Origin: Chromatiales bacterium
Lineage (GTDB): Bacteria > Pseudomonadota > Gammaproteobacteria > Chromatiales > Chromatiaceae
Assembly (NCBI GenBank): GCA_022360595.1
Contig: JAKSCN010000026.1
Span: forward strand, 1 to 14,023
Length of the DNA: 14,023 bases
Reading direction: 5' to 3'
In this document: piece by piece, positions 7,623 to 13,877 of the stretch
Layout: each line of letters starts with the position of its first letter
Numbering within the stretch: the stretch's first letter is position 1
Notes under the pieces: model-generated
The model's input: only the letters and a program-made list of their open reading frames with translations
The model's database searches: none
Told to the model about the DNA's origin: nothing
Position numbers and translations under genes: made by a program

Positions 7623-7696
7623 TTAGTGCTGAAAACTGCAGGTTTTAGAGCCTGTTAACACTAACTTGATTGTCACTTTAGTGCTGACAGGTTCTA
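7623..7696. repeat. Imperfect inverted repeat (core CCTGTTAACACTAA) plus extra half-site
   Basis: TAGAGCCTGTTAACACTAA (7646-7664) is the near-perfect inverted partner of TTAGTGCTGACAGGTTCTA (7678-7696). The 19-base arms differ at three positions, all transitions, and two of these still allow G-U pairing. The spacer is 13 nt. A further TTAGTGCTG half-site stands at 7623-7631. The core recurs as a similar inverted repeat at 11525-11596. It lies 55 nt upstream of the PilZ start codon, between PilZ and the ppk2 operon end. It may be a dispersed intergenic repeat, a regulator site or a 3'-end hairpin. Confidence 0.6.
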
Positions 7697-7785
7697 GGCA
7701 ACCTGAATATAAAAGATCGGCAGACAGGGATAACTCTTGAGCTTAATATCTGCAAAATAGTACCGATTCAGGGGAATGAGAGTTG

Positions 7786-8442
7786 TTAATCGGTGTCACG
7801 CAGCAGCGCTTCCGCCTGCTCACGACCGAGATACTTCCAAGGCAACGGAATCAACCCAGGCACTTGCTGGCGATATCGACGATAGCGCTCACCGTGGTAG
7901 ACCAGCAGTTTGCGCTCTTCCAGCCAGGAGCCGAAGATAAAATAGAGCGTCATCAGACAGGCAGAGATAAAAAACGACAAGCTCATATCCCTAGTCCAAA
8001 TCAGCAGCAACCCCAGGAAATACCAAGGGTGACGAACAAAGCGGTGCATAGGTGAAATATGCAGATGCTCCTGATCCTCAACACTACGCACACCTTCCCG
8101 CCATTGGCGCAACCCGAGAAACTCATCACCACTGTAGTAGCGCATCGACCAGACAAAACCAACAACCGCCATCAACGCCAGACTATTCACCAGCAGCCAA
8201 CTGATACCCTGCCATGCCCAGAGTGTTGGCCCCGGTTTGGCGTAGATTAGATAGAGCAGCGGCAACAGTGTGAGCACCGCCACCACATTGAAGAAGAGCC
8301 TATAGCCCGGCAACCACTCAGGCTGACGGCTGGCCAGCCACTGCTTTACTGTCAGTGAGGCCAGCAGGGAGTGGAGAATGAAATAGAGAAGCCAGCCTCC
8401 GATCAGTATCAGAGACTGGCTCTGTAGTGCGCTTATCTGCAT
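7786..8442 (-). CDS. Integral-membrane methyltransferase-like protein (isoprenylcysteine carboxyl methyltransferase/NnrU superfamily)
   Basis: This 218-residue polytopic membrane protein has hydrophobic helices at about residues 10-30, 48-67, 78-98 and 139-171. The C-terminal half carries the signature of membrane-embedded SAM-dependent methyltransferases of the ICMT/phospholipid methyltransferase group: MHRFVRHPWY (132-141), an EERKLL motif after the last helix (175-180), and GERYRRYRQQVPGLIP (184-199). In characterised relatives these segments bind SAM and place a lipid or small thiol near the membrane. Bacterial members act on varied substrates, including thiols and lipids, and most are uncharacterised. 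The gene starts 39 nt after the ppk2 stop codon on the same strand, so it is probably cotranscribed. ATG 8442 lacks a clear Shine-Dalgarno, so translation may depend on the upstream gene. The family call is good; the substrate is unknown. Confidence 0.75.
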   Translation of the reverse strand: MQISALQSQSLILIGGWLLYFILHSLLASLTVKQWLASRQPEWLPGYRLFFNVVAVLTLLPLLYLIYAKPGPTLWAWQGISWLLVNSLALMAVVGFVWSMRYYSGDEFLGLRQWREGVRSVEDQEHLHISPMHRFVRHPWYFLGLLLIWTRDMSLSFFISACLMTLYFIFGSWLEERKLLVYHGERYRRYRQQVPGLIPLPWKYLGREQAEALLRDTD

Positions 8443-8481
8443 GAGCTGATCATAGCAGACTCGCGGTTATCGCAGCAGGTC

Positions 8482-9438
8482 CTAGTCTTGGAACTTACCG
8501 CTACGCAGACGTTGCGCCTCCATCAACTCCAGCTCACGGGAGCCGGAGACCACCACTTGCGGATCGGGCACAAAGTCCAGCGCTCCATCAAGGCGCTCAT
8601 AGGGCACTGAGTTGAGAATCACCTTCATGGCATTCAGTCTCGCCAGATGTTTATCGTTGGAACGAATCATCGTCCACGGTGCATGAGTGGTATGGGTACG
8701 GCGCAGCATCTCATATTTCACATTGGTGAAATCGTCCCATCGCTCCTGCGCCTGGACATCCACCTCACTCAACTTCCATTGGCGCAGAGGATCATTCTTA
8801 CGCCGATCGAAACGTCGCGCCTGCTCATCTTTAGTGACACTGAAGTAGAGCTTGATCAGAACCGTACCCTGGCGAACCAGGTCCTTCTCAAAGCCGCTGA
8901 CACCACGCATGAAGTTTTTATACTCCTCATCGGAGCAAAAGCCGAAGACCGGCTCGACCATCGCGCGGTTGTACCAACTGCGGTCAAACAGCACCACTTC
9001 GCCCCCGCGAGGGAACTCAGCAATGTACTTCTGGAAAAACCATTGGCTCTTTTCACGATCGGAGGGCTTACCGAGTGCAACCACCCGGTAGTGTTTCTCA
9101 TTCATGTAACGGGTAACACGCCGAATGGTACCGCCTTTACCGGCTGCATCGCGCCCCTCGAAAAGAATGATCATGCGGGTACCGGTCTTCTCCAGATACT
9201 GCTGCATTTTGATCAGCTCTGCCTGATAAGGTTTCAGCTGCTCCTCACGGCGGTAGCGACGCACTGCTTTGCGGTTATCTTTTCTCAGCTTCTCATTTTC
9301 AGCAGTCAACAACTCGAGCTGTTTTGTCAGATCAGCACTGTTCTGCTCAGCCATCGCTGGCGCCTGCTCTGGTGTTGTCACGGCTGCCGGCTTCGTATTT
9401 GTTCTTGCTGCTGTGGTTTTACGTCGCACTGTTGTCAT
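8482..9438 (-). CDS. ppk2: Polyphosphate kinase 2 (class I-like)
   Basis: This 318-residue cytosolic P-loop kinase moves phosphate between polyphosphate and nucleoside diphosphates; most one-domain class I enzymes make ATP or GTP from polyP. The Walker A motif is FEGRDAAGKGG (93-103), with Asp97 as in PPK2. Walker B is VVLFDRSWYNR (148-158), with Asp152 and Arg153. The lid module is RRKNDPLRQWKLSEVD (212-227). Ahead of the catalytic domain is a low-complexity tail rich in Ala, Thr and Lys (1-34) and a short charged coiled coil (about 35-68). Length and motifs match the single-domain family. ATG 9438 is preceded by AGGA (9450-9447) with 8-nt spacing. It is first in a likely two-gene unit with the membrane methyltransferase. 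A 20-bp palindrome stands 128 bp upstream. Confidence 0.94.
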   Translation of the reverse strand: MTTVRRKTTAARTNTKPAAVTTPEQAPAMAEQNSADLTKQLELLTAENEKLRKDNRKAVRRYRREEQLKPYQAELIKMQQYLEKTGTRMIILFEGRDAAGKGGTIRRVTRYMNEKHYRVVALGKPSDREKSQWFFQKYIAEFPRGGEVVLFDRSWYNRAMVEPVFGFCSDEEYKNFMRGVSGFEKDLVRQGTVLIKLYFSVTKDEQARRFDRRKNDPLRQWKLSEVDVQAQERWDDFTNVKYEMLRRTHTTHAPWTMIRSNDKHLARLNAMKVILNSVPYERLDGALDFVPDPQVVVSGSRELELMEAQRLRSGKFQD

Positions 9439-9737
9439 AGTCTACGTCCTGAATTGAAATGATACCCAAGCCTGCTATACAGAGACTCCCCTCACCTGGG
9501 CCTGCCAACACCAACCACTTCACCACTGACCGCAGCGGTAATAATTCAAGTACTAACAACCCCACATACTGACATTTGTCAGTATTTTGATCCTACTCGC
9601 TTTTGTCGGCAAACACATTGACACAGAACAGATAACTACTTGGTTTGTCATCAAAAAACGTTATAACAATCTCCCTCGAACGGCACCTGTAACAGGACAT
9701 AAAAGAGGTTGCATCAGCCTGCCTAAACGATTAGGTC
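9439..9737. other. Intergenic region upstream of ppk2
   Basis: About 300 bp separate the stop codon of the ClC gene from the start of ppk2, both on the minus strand. The region contains the ppk2 ribosome-binding site (9450-9447), a small palindrome ACCGC-A-GCGGT (9529-9539), the 20-bp palindrome at 9566-9585, CCTGT-A-ACAGG (9686-9696) and a 5-bp stem CCTAA/TTAGG (9722-9735) just after the ClC stop. I see no convincing gene: the plus-strand frame from 9587 has no family signal and runs into the ClC coding end. I could not assign -35/-10 boxes for ppk2 with confidence. Confidence 0.5.
9566..9585. promoter_or_regulatory. 20-bp perfect palindrome, candidate operator upstream of ppk2
   Basis: ATACTGACA and TGTCAGTAT are exact inverted copies separated by TT, giving 9-bp half-sites with near two-turn symmetry as expected for a dimeric repressor or activator. 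It is centred about 137 bp upstream of the ppk2 start codon and 160 bp past the ClC stop. On the plus strand it is followed by TTTTG, but the stem is A/T-rich and no plus-strand gene precedes it, so an operator fits better than a terminator. The cognate regulator is not identifiable. Confidence 0.5.
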
Positions 9738-11513
9738 TTAATAGCGATAGGCAGACTCAACTTGATCGCGAGTCAGCACACCATAAATCCGCTTAATACC
9801 CGGTGCGGTCATACGCTCCACGAACAGCGCTTCAGCACTCTGCTGATCTAGAGCCTCCAGCGCCTCTTGCAGGGTTGCCTGGAGCGGAATTGGCGCAACC
9901 TCAAAGCGCTGTCCCGGTATTTTCATTAGATCCACTTGCATCTCTGGATCCTCTTCAAGCGCCTCATCCTCTCCATTTTGCGCCTGCAGGTAACCGGCTA
10001 AATCCACCGCCCTTAACAGCGCCATCGGCTGCTCTTCACCCTGCACCAACAACCACTCCGGCTCCTGCTTCAGAAGCGCTTCAGCCTGCTCCCGGCTGAT
10101 CAGACGCTCAGGACGTGCAAAAAGCTTGCTCATCACACTCGCCACGCCGCTGCGCCGCAAAGTCTGCATCACCGGGCTGGTGTCGTAGTCCATGCCATTG
10201 GCCTTCAGCATGGCGATAAAGAGGGACTCTTTGCGAAAGATCTCACTGGCACAGAGGCTGGCGATAACAATCACCAACATCCCAGGCATGATAATTTGAG
10301 GTGAATGGGTCAGCTCCATCATGGCAGTCAATGCGGCCAAGGGGGCCTGCAGACTACTACCCATCATTGCCCCCATACCGAGCATGGCGTAGAGCCCAAC
10401 ATCCACTTCAGCACTCGGCATCAACCACTGCACCGCCAACGCCACCGCACTACCCAGCACAGCACCCAGAAACAGTGCTGGACCGATCATCCCGCCCGGC
10501 ACACCCAAACCGATACAGGCAACGGTCGCCAGCAACTTGGCAAACAGGATCAGCACCAACAGAGATAACCCCATCTCACCCAGCAGCGCGCTGTTCACCG
10601 TGTCATAGCCGATCCCCATCACTTGGGGCACCCATAGGCTGACCAACCCAACCAGCACACCAGCCAATACTGTGCGCCACCAGAAAGGGAGTGGCTTCCC
10701 TATTTCAGCCGTCCACTGCAGTAGATGGATAAAGAGCGCCGCCACAGCCCCAACAATCAGCCCCAACAGTAACACCAGAGGAATCTCGCTCAACGAACTG
10801 AACTGATGCTCCGGCACCACAAAGGCTGGAGCAGAACCGAACGCCAGCACCGAAACAGAAGTGGCGCCAGCCGCGGCTAAAATAACCGGAATAAAGCTGG
10901 CCAGCGTGTACTCCATCATGACCACCTCCAGGGCGAAGATCACCCCCGCCAGTGGTGTATTGAAAGATGCGGCAATACCGGCGGCGGCGCCACACCCGAC
11001 CAGTGTCCGAATACTGTTGTTCGGCAGACTGAGGTACTGCCCCAACAGGCTGCCCGAGGCTGCCCCCAGATAGATATGCGGCCCCTCACGCCCAACCGAA
11101 TGACCACTGATAATGGCAATCGCCGCTCCAAAAAATTGCAGCACAAAACCGCGCACCGTGAGATAGCCCTGATGATAAGCCATGCGCTCCAATACTCGCG
11201 CTACACCCAGAACATAGAGTCCCTTGGCGCCAAAACGGAACATCAGTCCAATCAACAGGCCACCGGAAATCGGCAGCGCCACCCGCAGCCAGAGCGGCAA
11301 CGCTTCATAGTTCTCCGCCAAGCCACCGGGTAGAAAACTCGCCTGACTCCCCTCTACGAGCATCCGAAACAGGGTGATTACACCTCCGGCCAGCAGACCG
11401 CTAAGCAGTCCAAACACGGACAGTTGAAGCAACGCATCCGGGCGTGACAGATGGAGCCGAAGCTCATCCAGACGCTCGGCAAACCAGTTGGTCAATCTCT
11501 GTTTTTGCAGCAT
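9738..11513 (-). CDS. ClC-family chloride channel/transporter with C-terminal CBS-like region
   Basis: This 591-residue membrane protein consists of a ClC core (about 30-425) plus a C-terminal cytoplasmic region of about 140 residues (about 455-591) that looks like a divergent CBS pair. Family motifs are GREGPHI (141-147), with Glu143 at the gating-glutamate position, and GVPGGMIGP (337-345) for the second anion-binding loop. Two departures are visible. The first loop reads FGAKGLYVLGV instead of GSGIP, so the central anion-coordinating Ser is missing. The motif FALEVV (193-198) has Val197 where proton-coupled exchangers carry the internal Glu (E203 of the E. coli protein). It may therefore work as a channel or an uncoupled transporter; this is inference. 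ATG 11513 has no clear Shine-Dalgarno. An inverted repeat and a terminator-like hairpin lie in its leader. Confidence 0.92.
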   Translation of the reverse strand: MLQKQRLTNWFAERLDELRLHLSRPDALLQLSVFGLLSGLLAGGVITLFRMLVEGSQASFLPGGLAENYEALPLWLRVALPISGGLLIGLMFRFGAKGLYVLGVARVLERMAYHQGYLTVRGFVLQFFGAAIAIISGHSVGREGPHIYLGAASGSLLGQYLSLPNNSIRTLVGCGAAAGIAASFNTPLAGVIFALEVVMMEYTLASFIPVILAAAGATSVSVLAFGSAPAFVVPEHQFSSLSEIPLVLLLGLIVGAVAALFIHLLQWTAEIGKPLPFWWRTVLAGVLVGLVSLWVPQVMGIGYDTVNSALLGEMGLSLLVLILFAKLLATVACIGLGVPGGMIGPALFLGAVLGSAVALAVQWLMPSAEVDVGLYAMLGMGAMMGSSLQAPLAALTAMMELTHSPQIIMPGMLVIVIASLCASEIFRKESLFIAMLKANGMDYDTSPVMQTLRRSGVASVMSKLFARPERLISREQAEALLKQEPEWLLVQGEEQPMALLRAVDLAGYLQAQNGEDEALEEDPEMQVDLMKIPGQRFEVAPIPLQATLQEALEALDQQSAEALFVERMTAPGIKRIYGVLTRDQVESAYRY

Positions 11514-11524
11514 TGTTAGTATTT

Positions 11525-11596
11525 GGGCCTGTTAACACTTTTTGAGTCGCCGCTGTTATATCTAAAGCACCGGTTCAGCATAGTGTTAACAAGTCC
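11525..11596. repeat. Inverted repeat of the CCTGTTAACACT family upstream of the ClC gene
   Basis: GGGCCTGTTAACACT (11525-11539) and AGTGTTAACAAGTCC (11582-11596) are inverted copies differing at two transitions, with a 42-nt spacer. The core CCTGTTAACACT is identical to that in the inverted repeat at 7646-7696. The element begins 12 nt upstream of the ClC start codon, so it lies inside the leader of that gene or over its promoter. Confidence 0.6.
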
Positions 11597-11612
11597 TGGT
11601 TTCCCCCCGAAC

Positions 11613-11652
11613 AAAAAAACCGCAGGCACCCTCTCTGTTCAATCCCTGCGAT
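11613..11652 (-). terminator. Intrinsic terminator-like hairpin in the ClC gene leader
   Basis: On the minus strand ATCGCAGG (11652-11645) pairs with CCTGCGGT (11626-11619), including one U-G pair, around an 18-nt loop. A run of T follows directly (complement of the seven A at 11613-11619). It points at the ClC start 100 nt away, yet no minus-strand gene lies immediately upstream: the methyltransferase gene is on the plus strand. On the plus strand it has no U-tract. It is a candidate attenuator or the end of an antisense or leader RNA. Confidence 0.5.
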
Positions 11653-11698
11653 CAAGGGTACATTACCTCGTTTGTATGCAGTATCAAAAGGGTTAAGC

Positions 11699-12409
11699 AT
11701 GAAAATCGACAATCCAGACGCCTATCAACCAGCCACCGAGCTTGAGATCATCGAACAGACACTACCGCTGAAGGGGGCAAAAGTTTTAGAGCTAGGCTGT
11801 GGGCGCGCCTGGATGACCCGCAAAATGGCGGAGCTGTTTCAACCCGCGGATATCACCGCTACCGAGGTGGATAAGATACAGCATGAGAAAAACCTGGCCA
11901 TTGATGACCTGCCGAATGTCACCTTTGTCTACGGCGGCGCCGAAGCAATCGATCTACCCGACAACAGCGTTGATGTCGTGCTGATGCTGAAGTCCCTGCA
12001 TCACGTCCCCACCGAACTGATGACACAAGCTCTGCAAGAGCTGGCGCGAGTGCTCAAACCGGGCGGGATTGCCTACATCTCCGAACCGGTGTTTCGAGGA
12101 GCATTTAACGAAGTGCTGCGCCTGTTTCACGACGAGCAGGTGGTGCGCCAAAATGCCTTTGATGCGCTACAGAAGATTGTGGACGCCGGGACACTCACCC
12201 TGGAACGACAGATCTTTTTCAATGCCCCCGCACACTACAAAGATTTCAACGAATTCGATGAACGCATGATTCAGGTGACCCATACCGATCACCAGATCGA
12301 CGACGAACTCTACGCAAAGATCAAGGCCGCCTTTATGCAGCACATGACCGAAGATGGCACCCATTTTGAAAAGCCGTCACGAGTCGACCTGCTGCGCAAA
12401 CCAGCTTGA
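11699..12409 (+). CDS. Class I SAM-dependent methyltransferase
   Basis: This 236-residue soluble protein has the Rossmann-like methyltransferase core. Motif I is VLELGCGRAW (29-38), and the acidic ribose-binding residue is Glu56 (ITATEVD). The motif II/III region is AEAIDLPDNSVDVVLML (81-97), followed by SLHHV and the post-core LARVLKPGG (115-123). This is the UbiE/Methyltransf_11 type; the C-terminal 80 residues, with conserved-looking His and Asp residues (about 176-202), may hold the acceptor site. The substrate is unknown. ATG 11699 is preferred over the upstream in-frame TTG 11672, because AGGG at 11689-11692 lies 6 nt before the ATG and motif I then falls at a normal distance from the N-terminus. 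The gene is monocistronic and converges on the sigma-54 activator, with only 11 bp between stop codons and no terminator hairpin. Confidence 0.85.
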   Translation: MKIDNPDAYQPATELEIIEQTLPLKGAKVLELGCGRAWMTRKMAELFQPADITATEVDKIQHEKNLAIDDLPNVTFVYGGAEAIDLPDNSVDVVLMLKSLHHVPTELMTQALQELARVLKPGGIAYISEPVFRGAFNEVLRLFHDEQVVRQNAFDALQKIVDAGTLTLERQIFFNAPAHYKDFNEFDERMIQVTHTDHQIDDELYAKIKAAFMQHMTEDGTHFEKPSRVDLLRKPA

Positions 12410-12420
12410 CCAGAACCCCA

Positions 12421-13755
12421 CTAATCGGCTGAGCGGAGCTGCTGCAATTTCCGAAACAGCGTCCGCTCACTCACCCCCAACCGGCGAGCCAGTTCACCAC
12501 GCTCACCTTTAAAGGCTGCCGTCACCTGGCGTAGATAGCGCTGCTCCAACTCATCCAGCGTGATTATTTCCGCCGTTGGCGGAACCGCCAGCTCAGCCTG
12601 CACATCGCCCTCCAGCAACAGGCTATCGGGCTGAATCAGCTCGCCATCCGTCAGCAAACAGGCACGCTCAAGAATATTGCGCAGCTCACGGATATTACCG
12701 GGAAACTGATACCTCTGAAGCAACATCAACGCCTCAGGAGAGAGGATTTTACCGTCACAACCAGCTATGCGCTGTAGCAGTGTTTCGGCCAGCAATGCAA
12801 TATCCTCCCTACGCTCTCGCAACGCCGGCAGCTGAATAGGGAAAACACCGATCCGATAGTAGAGATCCTGCCTGAATTCACCCACTTCAACCATCTCCTT
12901 CAGGCTTCGGTGAGTGGCACAAACCAGGCGAAAATCGGCCTGGCGCGGCTCAACATCACCAACCCGCCGATAGGTGCCGGTCTCCAGCAGACGCAACAAC
13001 TTAACCTGCAACGCCAGCGGAATATCACCCACCTCGTCGAGAAACAGGGTGCCGCCCCGGGCCTGCTCTACCAGCCCTGGCTTAGTGCTGGTAGCCCCGG
13101 TAAACGCCCCCTTCTCATGCCCAAACAGCTCACTCTCAAACAGCGACTCACTCAAACCGGAACACTCCACCGGCACAAAGGGATGCTTGCAGCGAGAACT
13201 AAGATTGTGAATAGCCTGGGCAACCAGCTCTTTACCTGTCCCCGATTCCCCCAACAGCAAGGCTGTCGCCTCACTCGACGCTACTCGTTGCACCAATCCC
13301 AGCATGGTATTGAAGGCGGATGACCGGCCCACCATCCCGCGGCCACAGACCTGGGGGCTCGCTGCTTTGGTTTGCCGCATAATTTCGATGAAGCAGATTG
13401 CATCACCCTGATCATCACAGATCGGCCGCAACTCCACCTCGACATGCTCATCACCTCGGGATGAGTGATGGATATGCAGCACCCGCTGCGGCTCTCCGGT
13501 CGCCTTGGCTTCCAGCATCGGGCACGGTTCATTGGCTTGCCAGCAGGGCACCCGACTGTCATGGGAAATATCGTAGCAGGTGCGTCCAGCACAATTGCCT
13601 TCGACCCCATAACTCTGCTGATAGGCCCGGTTGGCCCGCAACACACGGTAGTCCTGGGCGAGTAGAATCGCTGGCTCCCTGATGCTATCCAGAATGGCCT
13701 CAATCTGCAGGCCATATTGAGAATCCACTAGTTGACTATTGCTCACTGCCGGCAT
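12421..13755 (-). CDS. Sigma-54-dependent activator: Cys-rich PAS, AAA+, Fis-type HTH
   Basis: This 444-residue enhancer-binding protein activates sigma-54 RNA polymerase. It has no receiver domain. The N-terminus is a PAS sensor (about 17-127) with an unusual cluster: C55, C60, H65, C71 and C78, the last two in PC-x6-CP. The AAA+ domain (about 142-375) has Walker A GESGTGKE (169-176), the sigma-54 contact loop GAFTGA (216-221), Walker B TLFLDE (236-241) and an arginine finger region REDIA/NIRELRN. A Fis-type helix-turn-helix ends the protein (416-440, ARRLGVSERTLFRKL). All catalytic motifs look intact. ATG 13755 is supported by AGGGAG at 13766-13761 with a 5-nt spacer. It lies downstream of the FtsH-like fragment on the same strand, separated by 122 bp that hold two palindromic repeats. 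The Cys/His cluster suggests redox or metal/heme sensing; this is inference. Confidence 0.92.
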   Translation of the reverse strand: MPAVSNSQLVDSQYGLQIEAILDSIREPAILLAQDYRVLRANRAYQQSYGVEGNCAGRTCYDISHDSRVPCWQANEPCPMLEAKATGEPQRVLHIHHSSRGDEHVEVELRPICDDQGDAICFIEIMRQTKAASPQVCGRGMVGRSSAFNTMLGLVQRVASSEATALLLGESGTGKELVAQAIHNLSSRCKHPFVPVECSGLSESLFESELFGHEKGAFTGATSTKPGLVEQARGGTLFLDEVGDIPLALQVKLLRLLETGTYRRVGDVEPRQADFRLVCATHRSLKEMVEVGEFRQDLYYRIGVFPIQLPALRERREDIALLAETLLQRIAGCDGKILSPEALMLLQRYQFPGNIRELRNILERACLLTDGELIQPDSLLLEGDVQAELAVPPTAEIITLDELEQRYLRQVTAAFKGERGELARRLGVSERTLFRKLQQLRSAD

Positions 13756-13769
13756 GACTACTCCCTATT

Positions 13770-13818
13770 ACCGCCAAATATGGCATTCATCTAACCAGCA
13801 ACCGCCATTTCTGGCATT
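13770..13818. promoter_or_regulatory. Twin palindromes ACCGCCA-N4-TGGCATT, 31 bp apart, upstream of the sigma-54 activator
   Basis: Plus-strand ACCGCCAAATATGGCATT at 13770-13786 (palindromic core 13773-13784) and ACCGCCATTTCTGGCATT at 13801-13818 (core 13804-13815) are direct copies; each core is a perfect GCCA-N4-TGGC palindrome. The 31-bp centre spacing is close to three helical turns, so two dimers would bind the same face. The first site ends 4 nt upstream of the activator's Shine-Dalgarno. Autoregulation by the activator, or control by another dimeric regulator, is likely. Confidence 0.6.
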
Positions 13819-13877
13819 GAAAAAGCGCAATTCACGCTGCCCAGCCCAATCCATCCAGAATACAGACACAATATTTT

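Noticed and set aside
7720..7753. GCAGA/TCTGC stem with 24-nt loop and CGATCTTTTATATT tail as terminator of the ppk2 operon
   Set aside because: The stem has only 5 bp with a long loop and the tail is not a continuous T-run, so it is too weak to annotate.
8647..9462. 271-codon plus-strand open frame
   Set aside because: It is antisense to ppk2, which has full Walker A, Walker B and lid motifs. The antisense product has no motif and reads as a shadow frame.
9587..9796. 69-codon plus-strand frame in the gap before ppk2
   Set aside because: It runs into the 3' end of the ClC gene, has no Shine-Dalgarno and no recognisable domain.
11672..11698. TTG start for the methyltransferase gene, 9 codons upstream
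   Set aside because: The ATG at 11699 has a well-placed AGGG and a normal family N-terminus; the TTG has no Shine-Dalgarno.
13812..13826. TGGCATTGAAAAAGC as a sigma-54 (-24/-12) promoter on the plus strand
   Set aside because: GG and GC have the right 10-nt gap, but the -12 element is AAGC rather than TTGC. It would also fire away from the activator, antisense to the FtsH-like fragment. The TGGCATT part is explained by the palindromic repeat.
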